64,000 nt of DNA from Siphonodentalium dalli (lineage: Eukaryota > Mollusca > Scaphopoda > Gadilida > Siphonodentaliidae), in NCBI GenBank assembly GCA_032622095.1, contig CP136061.1, positions 84,358,324 through 84,422,323 on the forward strand, read 5' to 3'. The position numbers were made by a program, and so were the translations under genes. Of this stretch, positions 46,391 to 57,748 are shown in pieces. Below the pieces are notes generated by a model that was not told where the DNA came from, ran no database searches, and saw nothing but the letters and a program-made list of their open reading frames with translations. How positions within the stretch are numbered: position 1 is the first letter of the stretch; every line of letters begins with the position of its first letter.

Positions 46391-47016
46391 TTAAGCACGC
46401 CGCACACGATGCGATAATTGTTGCACGATATTTGTCGCAGACCCTTGCGACGTAAGATTTTTGTCGCAGACCCTTGCGACGGTACGATTTTAGTCGTGCA
46501 ACTTATGTTTTTATCACTTACGATAGACCACCGCACACGATGCGATCGTATCGTACGATCTGGTTGTTTACTTTCTCGTGAATGCAATGATTCAGCAATG
46601 GGTTAGTTCTATAGACTAGTAGGCCATATAACTGATTTAATTCACAATCAAATATTATTTTACTGGTGTCCAGTCCACCTGTTTCAATTGTAGTTGTATT
46701 GTAGAGGCATGAATGTATTCTGTCGTCCAAAATATCCCGCTACTCTGACTTTGAAGGACACTGCATGGACGCCATGTTGTTATGAAATAAAACATGTGAT
46801 CGGCGCGTGATCATATTAATAGTTGAATCTGATTGGCTACTTGGAATAAATTGTAGGACTCGATCGTAGAAAATCAAAATTATTTGATTCCTTGCGGGGC
46901 CGATCGTACGACAAAATGTCCTGCGAAATTTCCACCGCACACGCTGCGATTTGACCCGTAACCGGTGCCCGATATTTGTCATACGATATATATCGCATCG
47001 TGTGCGGAGGCCTTTA
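46391..47016. mobile_element. TIR element, CCGCACACGATGCGAT ends
   Basis: The left end cgccgcacacgatgcgata is inverted at the right end (tatcgcatcgtgtgcggagg). Internal copies of the same motif occur near 46532 and 46932, along with gtcgcagacccttgcgacg. The superfamily is not certain; a hAT or similar DNA transposon MITE is plausible. Confidence 0.7.
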
Positions 47017-47152
47017 GGAGAGGATCCATTATAGGGTCAGGAGGGAATGAGAATCAAACACTTTTGTTTTATTGGCTGTATGGCCATTAAATTAAAATAT
47101 CTGTATTCTCAGGCAATTACATTGCAAATTTGAGATGAGGGAGCAAGCCTTG

Positions 47153-47397
47153 AAATAGGGTGTCTGTCATTTGCAGAATGAGGTCCCCAGAGGGTGAATT
47201 TAGTGATGCTACCCTGCATAGCGGGCTAGCATCACCAAATTCACCCTCTGGGAACCTCATTCTGCTGAGGTGTAAGCAGAATGAGGTTCTCAGAGGGTGA
47301 ATTTGGTGATGCTAGCCCGCTATGCGGGATAGCATCACTAAATTCACCCTCTGGGGACCTCATTCTGCAAATGACAGACACCCTATTTCAAGGCTTG
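47153..47397. mobile_element. F1 foldback element, double palindrome
   Basis: The ends caagccttgaaatagggtgt and acaccctatttcaaggcttg are perfect inverted repeats. Two palindromes with the gaggtccccagagggtgaat core sit head to tail, as at 14533-14741. Confidence 0.9.
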
Positions 47398-47521
47398 TGA
47401 GGGAGCCTAAGGGAGGGAAGCTATTTATTTTTCTCAATTTTCTCAAAAAATTTGTTTCGTTCTACAAATCCAATATTTCTAGCAGAAAATAATGAAAATA
47501 ATGTTTGATGACCATTTCTGT

Positions 47522-47765
47522 GATACAGGAGGTTCCTGAGTAATGTGGGAGTTTCCTGAGTAATGTGGGAGGTTCCTGAGTAATGTGGGAGTTTCCTGAG
47601 TAATGTGGGAGTTTCCTGAGTAATGTGGGAGTTTCCTGAGTAATGTAGGAGTTTCCTGAGTAATGTGGGAGTTTCCTGAGTAATATGGGAGGTTCCTGAG
47701 TAATGTGGGAGGTTCCTGAGTAATGTAGGAGGTTCCTGAGTAATGTGGGAGTTTCCTGAGAATGT
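47522..47765. repeat. 20-bp minisatellite, about 12 units
   Basis: The unit taatgtgggagtttcctgag varies mainly at gtttcc or ggttcc and tgtggg or tgtagg. Minus-strand frames through it (HYSGTSYITQEPP type) follow from the unit lacking stops in two frames and are not genes. Confidence 0.93.
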
Positions 47766-47820
47766 TCATTTATTTGGCCTATTTCTAGAGTCTTCAATTT
47801 ATCTTCTTTTTACTTTTCAG

Positions 47821-47879
47821 GTGGAAGGAAATTTGAACAAGACAGAAAACTCTTCACGGCAAAATATAGAGCAAAAATC
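47821..47879 (+). CDS. Coiled-coil gene, exon B
   Basis: A strong acceptor (ttctttttacttttcag) and a consensus donor (AAATC/GTGAGT) bound 59 bases. Read in phase 0 it gives VEGNLNKTENSSRQNIEQK and two spare bases, which fit exon C exactly. A second frame (GRKFEQDRKLFTAKYRAKI) is also open, so the phase is not proven. Its last ~30 bases and the donor are the first unit of the 41-bp array that fills the next 730 bases. Confidence 0.5.
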
Positions 47880-48620
47880 GTGAGTCATTTCTCTTCACAA
47901 CTAGATACAGAACAAATATCACTGGTCATTTCTCTTCATGACAAAATACAGAACAATTTTTTTTATTTATTTCTCTTCAAACCAAGATCAAGAGCATATA
48001 TTACTAGTCATTTCTCTTCACGGCATGATACAGGGCAAATATAGCAAGTCATTTCTCTTCATGATAAGATACAGAGCAAATATCGCGAGTCATTTCTCTT
48101 CACGGCAAGATCCAGAGCAAATATCGCAAGTCATTTCTCTTCATGGCAAGATACAGCTGAGCAAATATCGCTAGTGATTTCTCCTCACAGCAAGATACAG
48201 AGCAAACATCGCTAGTGATTTCTCTTCACGGCAAGATACAGAGCAAATATTGCTAGTGATTTCTCCTCACAGCAAGATGCAGAGCACATATCGCAAGTCA
48301 TTTCTCTTCATGATAAGATACAGAGCAAATATCACGAGTCATTTCTCTTCACAGCAAGATACAGAGCAAATATCGCAAGTCATTTCTCTTCATGATAAGA
48401 TACAGAGCAAATATCATGAGTCATTTCTCTTCACAGCAAGATACAGAGCAAATATTGCAAGTCATTTCTCTTCATGATAAGATACAGAGCAAATATCACG
48501 AGTCATTTCTCTTCACGGCAAGATACAGAGCAAATATCGCAAGTCATTTCTCTTCATGATAAGATACAGAGCAAATATTGCAAGTCATTACTCTTCATGT
48601 TACAGAGCAAAAATTGCAAG
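47848..48620. repeat. 41-bp minisatellite starting at an exon-intron junction
   Basis: The unit gatacagagcaaatatcgca, agtcatttctcttcatgata, a recurs about 17 times. The first unit includes the end of exon B and its GTGAGT donor; later units read gcgagt, gcaagt or acgagt at that place. Because 41 is not a multiple of three, the unit cycles through all three frames and most units lack stops in each. Confidence 0.9.
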
Positions 48621-48759
48621 TTATTTCTCCCATTATGTTCTGTTTACATTGAAATGATAAGCTCCTCATTTGCCTCATTTATTAAGGCCCTTCCAGATGG
48701 CGTGCGGTGCAAACATGATTGCGCGGTATGTGCGGATTGAGTGGTTTTTTATAATTATA

Positions 48760-49170
48760 ATTATAGAATGCATTCTCTTATAAATAAGAGAATGCATTGC
48801 CCTAACAAATTTTATATTATTTTTTATAATTGTTATAAAAATGTAAGAAAAAATGAAAACAATGATAAAAAATTGTCAGAAATAATGATAAAAAATGATA
48901 AAAATTGTTAAGGAAAGTAAGAAAAAATTGATAAAGAATGTGGGAAAAAATGATGATATAATTGTAAAAAATGATAAAAATTGTTATAAAATGTAAGAAA
49001 AAATAAAAAAAAAAATTATACAAATGTTAAAGAATGTTAAAGAAAAAATTATAAAAATTGTTAAAGAATGTAAGAAAAATTGACAAAAAATGAGAAACAA
49101 TTGTTAGGCCCATGCGTTCTGTTATATATGCGAGGTGAGCTGCATAAATGAGAGAATGCATTGGCACAGG
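48760..49170. mobile_element. piggyBac-like MITE relative, AT-rich core
   Basis: agaatgcattctcttataaa, taagagaatgcattgcccta at the left and gagagaatgcattggcacag at the right bracket an A-rich run with gttaaagaatgtaagaaaaa units. Terminal TTAA sequences were not found. Confidence 0.6.
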
Positions 49171-49269
49171 GTCTTTAATGTTGCACCAGCTTCATCCATC
49201 ATGATCGTAAAGCGACAGGATGATTTATAATGTTATTTTCAGTGGGGCATAAGTAGCACCCAGCAGTCT

Positions 49270-49695
49270 TTAACCCTTTGAGTGCCAGGTCCGATTTTTG
49301 TATCAACCCATATACCCTGTGCCAATGCATTCTCTTATATATGCGAGTCGACCATAGGTCGCCTCACATATATAAGAGAATGCATTGGCCTAACAATTTT
49401 TCATCATTTGTTTTTATTTTTTACAATTTTTTACAATTTTATTAAATTTTTTTTATATTCTTTAACAGACTTATTTTGTTGGTTTAGTGCCAGAGAATCT
49501 TTTCTCTTTTTCATGGGCATCAAAATTATTATTATGAATACTTGGTGATAGTTTTTGAGTTATAACATGCCCCTAAGGTTTTATCCAGTTTGTTTTTAGC
49601 ATGCTTAAGCATACCCAAAAAAAAAAATTTAGGGCCAATTTTACACACCGTAAATTAGGGCCGATGAGATCGGCCCGTGGCACTCAAAGGGTTAA
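49270..49695. mobile_element. piggyBac-like MITE, full copy C
   Basis: The ends ttaaccctttgagtgccagg and gtggcactcaaagggttaa are inverted with TTAA edges. The sequence matches copy B at 44836-45238 over most of its length. Confidence 0.88.
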
Positions 49696-51000
49696 ATTAT
49701 TCTGTTAAACAGAACATTCGTTTTATTGGGCCTTCAGTTGCTTTACATACATGCATTTAACGCAGGTGTCTAGGTTACGCACGGCGCGTACACCTTTCAC
49801 ATAAGTATGTTGAACTATCTGTTAACTGTCCATTTAACGCACGCGTTTGACACTCATGCAATACATTTAGCTCCATTTGCTTGTTCAAAATGGTTTCATC
49901 GAAAGATGTAACCTTATCTGTAGAGTCAATATCCCAAGCTGCTATGGGCCGAGAAGACTTGATCTATACATATATGGTAGAATAATGTAGTCTAATATGG
50001 CAAAAGACACTTTATAACGGCATCAACTGCATATAACATGGTAGAGTCGCCTAGTATAGTTATATGGTAACATGGTAAATATCACTTTACCATGGCAATA
50101 CCAACTGTAACATAGTATACCATAGTATATATCAATTTAATGTGGTATAGTACTGTGGTAGTTCCATACTATCATGGTAGTACCATAGTACAGAACGTAG
50201 TAGAGTTTCATGCTACCATAAATTCATTCAGCATATTCAACTGAGCAAAAACAAACTGCCGCAATGCTAACTTTCGGGGAAATATCAAATAAAATGACAT
50301 TTAAATGTTGTCGCTGGGAATTCCCCATTAAGACGCAGAGCGTTCCCACACGATTTACTGATTTTTTTAGTAAAGTCGTCCGTTAAATTAGTGGACGTCG
50401 TGTTACGCAGTTATGTGATTGGTTCAGTAGGTTTGAATGGTAACAATTTGAAGCCATGTGTCTTATGTCTGCCAAAAGCATCCTTAAAACTCATGAGTTA
50501 AACGCATGTACTAGTATGTGAAAGCAGCTTTCCCTTGTAAACCAAAATTAATTTCACATTTGCTGCAACAATTCAGCAAGGGTTTTGGCACCATTGTTCT
50601 TGCAAAGTTTTACCATGCAAATTAGGTTGCTGCAAACATTACCGAAACCTTGCCACAATGCAAAGTTTCTGCAAACTTACAGTAAATAAATAAGTTTGCT
50701 ACAATTTGTCACCATGCAAATTACTAAGGCTACCATAAATTCAAGGTTATTGGTGTAAACAATATTTATTTCAAAAGAATCAAACATATGACATAAACAT
50801 AATATACATGTAGAAATATATAGATTTATGAAGAGGATTGGACAACAAGCAAAATGCTTTTTTAAAGTCCTCTCCTCGTGGAATAAATGTTACCTCAAGT
50901 GACAAAAATATCACTTGGGGTAAAGCAGACGGGATATATAGATTTGATTGATTGGAATATTATTTAGGATTGAGATATGGTATTACATTGTAATACGGAA
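49696..51000. other. Intronic stretch with low-complexity palindromic motifs
   Basis: At 49975-50225 variants of taccatggta and catagta recur many times. At 50560-50710 variants of ttgcaaactt recur. Neither is a regular array. No exon recognised. Confidence 0.5.
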
Positions 51001-51080
51001 GTTAAGGGTGAGAAAGGGAATGAAAGAGAATGAGAGAGAGAGAGGGGAGAGTGTGAAAGAGAAAGAGAGAGAGAGGTTTG
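51001..51080. repeat. GA-rich microsatellite
   Basis: A GA-rich tract including gagagagagaggggagagtg and gaaagagagagagag. Confidence 0.85.
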
Positions 51081-51222
51081 ACACAACATACATTCGATAC
51101 AAAATAACACAAAAAACATCCGTTCAGTGGGGAAATCACTTGCACGAATGCGTCACAACCACGGAGGAGAAAAAGCGGTTCATGCAAATGGAATGGAAAT
51201 CTAGGCGCGTCACCTTAAGTGA

Positions 51223-51789
51223 TTATGAGAAGCGGCCACTATCTGAAATAAACTTCTGAACCGCCAAGAATATTTCGGAATTTAATTTGTTTGGAAGTTC
51301 GAGAGATCCGTACAATAGAACATCGGTTGTTATCATACTTACTGGTAAGTTACTTAGAAGTTCTGATCTAATTCTGGCGTAAAGGGGGCATTGAAAGATG
51401 AAATGGTGAGCTGATTCAGTTTCAAAACTACCGCATTGACACAGTGGTGATTCTTTCAAGTGATTAATAACAAGGTCACGGTTCAGGTTGCTGCAACCTA
51501 ATCTGATACGAGTATGATATATTTGGGCTTTCCTGGAATAACACTGAAGATAAAAATTTGCAATTTTCGCACGGTCAATGTTTAGTTTACGCTTAAATTC
51601 TTCGAGTGTGTTTGACGATTTTATTGAATTCAATAAACTATTCCATGCTCGTGTAGCCGAAGGCAGAAAAGTATTCATGTAAATGTCTCTGTTGCTGCCA
51701 GGCGGGTGGATACTAACATGCCTAAAATTGTAACCAGATGAAGTGGAATCGGGAGGAATCATGTTTGATACATTGAAAAATTGTATCAT
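51223..51789 (-). pseudogene. 3' end of a non-LTR retrotransposon ORF2 (post-RT domain)
   Basis: The minus-strand frame of about 188 codons includes FLPSATRAWNSLLNSIKSS, then TRIRLGCSNLNRDLV and the Cys-His motif CQCGSFETESAHHFIFQCP, followed by LYARIRSELL. This combination is typical of the region after RT in several metazoan non-LTR clades, where it may bind nucleic acid. The RT and endonuclease are missing, as in 5' truncated copies. It abuts the start of the satellite element at 51790 and differs from the Jockey-like copy at 34-37 kb. Confidence 0.75.
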
Positions 51790-51869
51790 TAGCTCAACTT
51801 ACTTTTGTAAGTTTGAGCTATTGCCATGGTTTGGCGTCCGTCGTCCGTGTGTCCGTGGTTCCGTCAACA

Positions 51870-54800
51870 ATTTCCTTTGGCGCGGGCTACAGGTTGTACC
51901 TTTGGTCTGATCTTCATGAAATTTGTCATGAATGTTGACATTGACATGTAGATGGGAACGAGTCATTTTGGGGTCATTCGGCCAAAAAACATGGCCGCTG
52001 GCAGCCATCTTGGATTTCAAGATTCAATCCATTGGCGCGGCCTACAGGTCGTACTGTTCATCTGATCATCATGAAATTTGTCATTGATGTTAATAATGAC
52101 ATGTAGATGGGAACGAGTGATTTTGGGGTCGTTCGGCCAAAAAAACATGGCTGCCAGCAGCCATCTTGGATTTTACTCTTTGCATGACTAAATCCTTTGG
52201 CGCGGGCTACAGGTCGTTGTTTTGGTCGGAAGTTTATGAAATTTGTCATGGATGTTAACACTGTCATGTAGATGGGAACGAGTGATTTTGGAGTTGTTCG
52301 GCCAAAAAACATGGCCGCCAGCAGCCATCTTGGATTTTACTCTTTACATGACTAAATCCTTTGGCGCGGGCTACAGGTTGTACCTTTGGTCTAATCTTTA
52401 TGAAATTTGTCATGAATGTTGACATTGACATGTAGATGGGAACGAATCATTGTGGGGTTATTCGGCCAAAAAACATGGCCGCTGGCGGCCATCTTAGATT
52501 TCAAAATTCAATCCATTGGCGCGGGCTACAGGTCGTACTGTTCGTTTGATCATCATGAAATTTGTCATGGATGTTAATATTGACATGTAGATGGGAACGA
52601 GTCATTTTGGGGTTGTTCGGCCAATGAACATGGCCGCCAGCAGCCATCTTGGATTTTACTCTTTGCATGACTAAATCCTTTGGCGCGGGCTACAGGTCAT
52701 AGCTTCGATCGGAACATCATGAAATTTGTCATGGATGTTAACAATGACATGTAGATGGGAACGAGTGATTTTGGGGTCGTTCGGCCAATAAACATGGCCG
52801 CCAGCAGCCATCTTGGATTTTACTCTTTGCATGACTAAATCCTTTGGCGCGGGCTACAGGTCGTAGCTTTGATCGGAACATCATGAAATTTGTCATGGAT
52901 GTTAACAATGACATGTAGATGGGAACGAGTTATCGTTTGGGGTCGTTCGGCCAATAAACATGGCTGCCAGCAGCCATCTTGGATTTTACTCTTTGCATGA
53001 CTAAATCCTTTGGCGCGGGCTACAGGTCGTAGCTTTGATCGGAACATCGTGAAATTTGTCATGGATGTTAACAATGACATGTAGATGGGAACGAGTGATT
53101 TTGGGGTCGTTCGGCCAAAAAAACATGGCTGCCAGCAGCCATCTTGGATTTTACTCTTTGCATTACTAAATCCTTTGGCGCGGGCTACAGGTCGTTGTTT
53201 TGGTCGGAAGTTTATGAAATTTGTCATGGATGTTAACACTGTCATTTAGATGGGAACGAGTGATTTTGGAGTTGTTCGGCCAAAAAACATGGCCGCCAGC
53301 AGCCATCTTGGATTTTACTCTTTACATGACTAAATCCTTTGGCGCGGGCTACAGGTTGTACCTTTGGTCTAATCTTTATGAAATTTGTCATGAATGTTGA
53401 CATTGACATGTAGATGGGAACGAATCATTGTGGGGTCATTCGGCCAAAAAACATGGCCGCTGGCGGCCATCTTAGATTTCAAAATTCAATCCATTGGCGC
53501 GGGCTACAGGTCGTACTGTTCGTTTGATCATCATGAAATTTGTCATGGATGTTAATATTGACATGTAGATGGGAACGAGTCATTTTGGGGTTGTTCGGCC
53601 AATGAACATGGCCGCCAGCAGCCATCTTGGATTTTACTCTTTGCATGACTAAATCCTTTGGCGCGGGCTACAGGTCGTAGCTTCGATCGGAACATCATGA
53701 AATTTGTCATGGATGTTAACAATGACATGTAGATGGGAACGAGTGATTTTGGGGTCGTTCGGCCAATAAACATGGCCGCCAGCAGCCATCTTGGATTTTA
53801 CTCTTTGCATGACTAAATCCTTTGGCGCGGGCTACAGGTCGTAGCTTTGATCGGAACATCATGAAATTTGTCATGGATGTTAACAATGACATGTAGATGG
53901 GAACGAGTGATCGTTTGGGGTCGTTCGGCCAATAAACATGGCCGCCAGCAGCCATCTTGGATTTTACTCTTTGCATGACTAAATCCTTTGGCGCGGGCTA
54001 CAGGTCGTAGCTTTGATCGGAACATCGTGAAATTTGTCATGGATGTTAACAATGACATGTAGATGGGAACAAGTGATTTTGGGGTCGTTCGGCCAAAAAA
54101 ACATGGCTGCCAGCAGCCATCTTGGATTTTACTCTTTGCATGACTAAATCCTTTGGCGCGGGCTACAGGTCGTTGTTTTGGTCGGAAGTTTATGAAATTT
54201 GTCATAGATGTTAACACTGTCATGTAGATGGGAACGAGTGATTTTGGAGTTGTTCGGCCAAAAAACATGGCCGCCAGCAGCCATCTTGGATTTTACTCTT
54301 TACATGACTAAATCCTTTGGCGCGGGCTACAGGTTGTACCTTTGGTCTAATCTTTATGAAATTTGTCATGAATGTTGACATTGACATGTAGATGGGAACG
54401 AATCATTGTGGGGTCATTCGGCCAAAAAACATGGCCGCTGGCGGCCATCTTAGATTTCAAAATTCAATCCATTGGCGCGGGCTACAGGTCGTACTGTTCG
54501 TTTGATCATCATGAAATTTGTCATGGATGTTAATATTGACATGTAGATGGGAACGAGTCATTTTGGGGTTGTTCGGCCAATAAACATGGCCGCCAGCAGC
54601 CATCTTGGATTTTACTCTTTGCATGACTAAATCCTTTGGCGCAGGCTACAGGTCGTAGCTTCGATCGGAACATCATGAAATTTGTCATGGATGTTAACAA
54701 TGACATGTAGATGGGAACGAGTGATTTTGGGGTCGTTCGGCCAAAAAACATGGCCGCCAGCAGCCATCTTGGATTTTACTCTTTGCATGACTAAATCCTT

Positions 54801-55860
54801 TGGCCCGGGCTACAGGTCGTACCTTTGGTCTGATCTTTATGAAATTTGTCATGAATGTTGACATTGACATGTAGATGGGAACGAGTCAATTTGGGGCCAT
54901 TCGGCCAAAAAACATGGCCGCTGGCGGCCATCTTAGATTTCAAAATTCAATCCATTGGCGCGGGCTACAGGTCGTACTGTTCGTCTGATCATCACCATAG
55001 GTCGCCTCGCATATATAAGAGAATGCATTGGCTTAACACATATTAAAAATGATAAAGTTGTCAAAGAATGTAGAAAAATATTATAAAAATTGTTAAATTT
55101 GTCATGGATGTTAATATTGACATGTAGATGGGAACGAGTGATTTTGGGGTCGTTCGGCCAATAAACATGGCCGCCAGCAGCCATCTTGGATTTTACTCTT
55201 TGCATGACTAAATCCTTTGGCGCGGGCTACAGGTCGTAGCTTTGATCGGAACATCATGAAATTTGTCATGGATGTTAACAATGACATGTAGATGGGAACG
55301 AGTGATCGTTTGGGGTCGTTCGGCCAATAAACATGGCCACCAGCAGCCATCTTGGATTTTACTCTTTGCATGACTAAATCCTTTGGCGCGGGCTACAGGT
55401 CGTAGCTTTGATCAGAACATCATGAAATTTGTCATGGATGTTAACAATGACATGTAGATGGGAACGAGTGATTTTGGGGTCGTTCGGCCGAAAAACATGG
55501 CCGCCAGCAGCCATCTTGGATTTTACTATTTGTCATGAATGTTGACATTGACATGTAGATGGGAACGAATCATTGTGGGGTCATTCGGCCAAAAAACATG
55601 GCTGCCAGTGGCCATCTTGGATTTCAAAATTCAATCCATTGGCGCGGTCTACAGGTCGTACTGTTCGTCTGATCATCATGAAATTTGTAGGTCGTAGCTT
55701 TGGTCAGATCTTCATAAAATTTGTCATGGATGTTAACAATTATACGTAGATGGGAACGAGTCCTTTTGGGGTCAATTGGCCAAAAAAAATGGCCACCAGC
55801 AGCCATCTTGTATTTTACTCTTTGCATCACTAAATCCTTTGGCGCAGGTTAGACATTTCA
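51870..55860. repeat. ~165-bp satellite with six-unit (978-bp) higher-order repeat
   Basis: The landmark ggcgcgggctacagg recurs about 24 times at spacings of 155, 163-166 bp. The ttgtacc variant recurs at 52363, 53341 and 54319, exactly 978 bp apart, and each is followed by the same order of six variants (one 155-bp unit, five of ~164). Shared blocks: tgacatgtagatgggaacga, cagcagccatcttggatttt. Minus-strand frames of up to 151 codons across it are repeat artefacts. Confidence 0.92.
54993..55098. mobile_element. MITE fragment inserted in the satellite
   Basis: ccataggtcgcctcgcatat, ataagagaatgcattggctt and the following gttaaa-rich tail interrupt one unit between gatcatc and atttgtcatg. It is a piece of the piggyBac-like family. 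Confidence 0.8.
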
Positions 55861-56131
55861 ATTAGCACCTTTCCTATTCCTCCATTTACTGTCAACCATT
55901 AAATTATTCCCCTACCTAAGTTGAGCTACAGTGTCATTGACACTTTCATTTTCTGTTTTATTCATGTGAAAGAAGTAGGACATGAATAATTGCAAATTAG
56001 TTTTTGATAATCTAATAATTTTATAAAAATATTTTTTAAATAATCAGTCATCAATAGCTACCCGGTACTGTTAGTAGCGACAGAGTTCAATATTACCGGT
56101 ATTATTATTACTATTATTATTTTATTTTCAG

Positions 56132-56343
56132 AGTGAACATGAGTGCTGAAGAACAAGAGATGAAATATGAATTCAGAGCTCAGCAAATGAAAAGTCTTGA
56201 AACCCAGAATGCTAACTTAGAAAGAGAGTTACGTCTTCATGAAGCCAAAAATCAACGGCCACAATCGAGAATAGGGGAAAGTAACCTGTCCCACACGAGT
56301 CAGATGAAACTAATCAAGATGTTTGAAAAGAAGGGCAAGGAAG
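56132..56343 (+). CDS. Coiled-coil gene, exon C
   Basis: The acceptor tattattttattttcag and donor GGAAG/GTGAGA bound 212 bases. With two bases from exon B the frame reads SVNMSAEEQEMKYEFRAQ, then QMKSLETQNANLERELRL and KLIKMFEKKGKE, leaving one spare base. Heptads are clear in the first half. Beyond the donor the frame runs on for about 50 codons of unlike composition, so the splice is favoured. Confidence 0.75.
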
Positions 56344-56979
56344 GTGAGATAACTCATATTGTCCCCACATCCGGTGTAACTAGCAATCTGATTGGCTACA
56401 ACGCCACGTTTAAATCACCATGTCCCCCGTCACCCTTGACCGCGGGCTATAAGAGAATGTTCGCCAAACATCGGGGGTATTTGAGCACATGAAACATCTG
56501 GAGTATATGAATGACCCCTGAACTGGCAGTTTCTACCAATTGTGACGTTGCTCTCGCACGCCGAATTTGACGTCACCTTACGCCGGATCCTTAGGTCAGC
56601 TACTGAATTATTCTTATTGGTGTGAATTAATCGGGTAACGTATGAAAAACACACTTAAATTAAGGAGGCGTGGCTATTGTTTTAGGGACAAAATCGTCAC
56701 TAAAATATCCATATGGGCTATTGGATACTCATTGTCTCACACTGTAGTACTGTGGAGTGTGCACAGATACAAACAACCTATCAGAAAGTTATAACAATTG
56801 TTTCATGTGGTACACTGTGTACATTCTGGCAGTGGACACAGATAACAACACACAATTGCTGCAATATTTGAATACAGCATGTATGGCAATTAACTTATGA
56901 TACAGACAATGAGATATTCTAATATGAATAAAATAGGCTCGCCAACTTCAATTGAGTTATTTGTCGGGCTTGGCTGGAC
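56344..56979. other. Intron sequence, no element recognised
   Basis: About 640 bases. I see no repeat family except weak similarity near 56940 to the upstream part of the non-LTR-type frame at 28.57 kb (ttgtcgggcttggctgg and ttgtcaggcctggattg). Confidence 0.4.
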
Positions 56980-57748
56980 ATGGATACTTTAATCCCCAGC
57001 CAAGTCTGCAGCATGCTGAGCGCTTTCCAGTCTGCCCATTGTGTTAGCTGGCATGTCCATGCTAACGCGGGTAGACTTGATGTGGTTTTGGAGTATCGGG
57101 TCGCCCCAGCAGAACCTTCTGCCGGCCGCGGCTCGATAGGACCTACGTACCGGAATCCACCGGTCCGGGGCTGGCCAGACCACCACAGACGGGAAAAAGA
57201 AAAAGAACCGAAAGAAGAACCCGTCTCGCCGCCGAAGGGACGCCGACAGGAAGGTCAGGTGGAGACAGGGGAGAACTGAGAGACGCCCAGTTCCCCCCCA
57301 CCTGGCCTCGCAGCAGCAGCAGCCCTCTGTCGGTGCACCAGATGCCATCAGAAGCGGAAACGACAGGGACGTCGACGTCACCCCGGCCGTCCCTGTCGCC
57401 GACTTTGTGGTGAGGGCGGAGGACTTTCCACCACTTCCTCTGTCTCCAAACCCGGATGCAGCGGAGGACTTCAATCCACAGACACCGAGACCTCCGGTGT
57501 CCCCCAACTGCATTGCGGAAGAGGAGCAGGAATCAACACCCCCTGCTCCTGTTGAGGATAGGGGAGCAGCGCACAGTGCCATGCTAGACAAAATACAAGC
57601 TCAGCTGGACATCAATAAAGAAAAGTTCGCCAAAGCGCTTGCAGCCAGCGCCAGACAAGATCTGGAGCTGGAGAAACTACGTTCTGCATCATCTCCACCA
57701 TCCTCGACTGAGAAACATCCCAAGAAAAAAAGTAAAAAGAGAAAATGA
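56980..57748 (+). pseudogene. 5' reading frame of a non-LTR-type element (copy 3)
   Basis: ATG at 56980 opens MDTLIPSQVCSMLSAFQS, HCVSWHVHANAGRLDVVL to a PPVRG step. The sense then continues in the +1 frame: TTTDGKKKKNRKKNPSRRRR, DADRKVRWRQG, a Pro-rich middle (AEDFPPLPLSPNP), a helical part (MLDKIQAQLDINKEKFAKAL) and a basic tail KKKSKKRK ending at TGA 57746-57748. Copies lie at 28.5 kb (minus) and 31.5-33.6 kb. An A run (57762-57770) follows, as with a retrotransposed 3' end, yet no RT is near. It lies in the intron between exons C and D. Confidence 0.65.

Larger units (their letters stand above)
51790..55928. mobile_element. Satellite-bearing element with inverted AGCTCAACTTA ends
   Basis: tagctcaacttacttttgta begins the element and taagttgagcta ends it (55917-55928). 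The left end itself forms a hairpin (agctcaacttac / gtaagtttgagct). After the ends come cgtccgtcgtccgtgtgtcc and then ~24 tandem units of about 165 bp. It has no transposase. It may be a MITE or similar element that captured and amplified an internal satellite. Confidence 0.65.

Noticed and set aside
47462-47797. Minus-strand repetitive protein (HYSGTSYITQ type)
   Set aside because: It follows from a 20-bp unit lacking stops in two overlapping frames.
51990-55830. Several minus-strand frames of 70-150 codons with similar sequences
   Set aside because: They are the ~165-bp satellite read through in translation. They have no start context, no splice sites and end wherever unit length changes.
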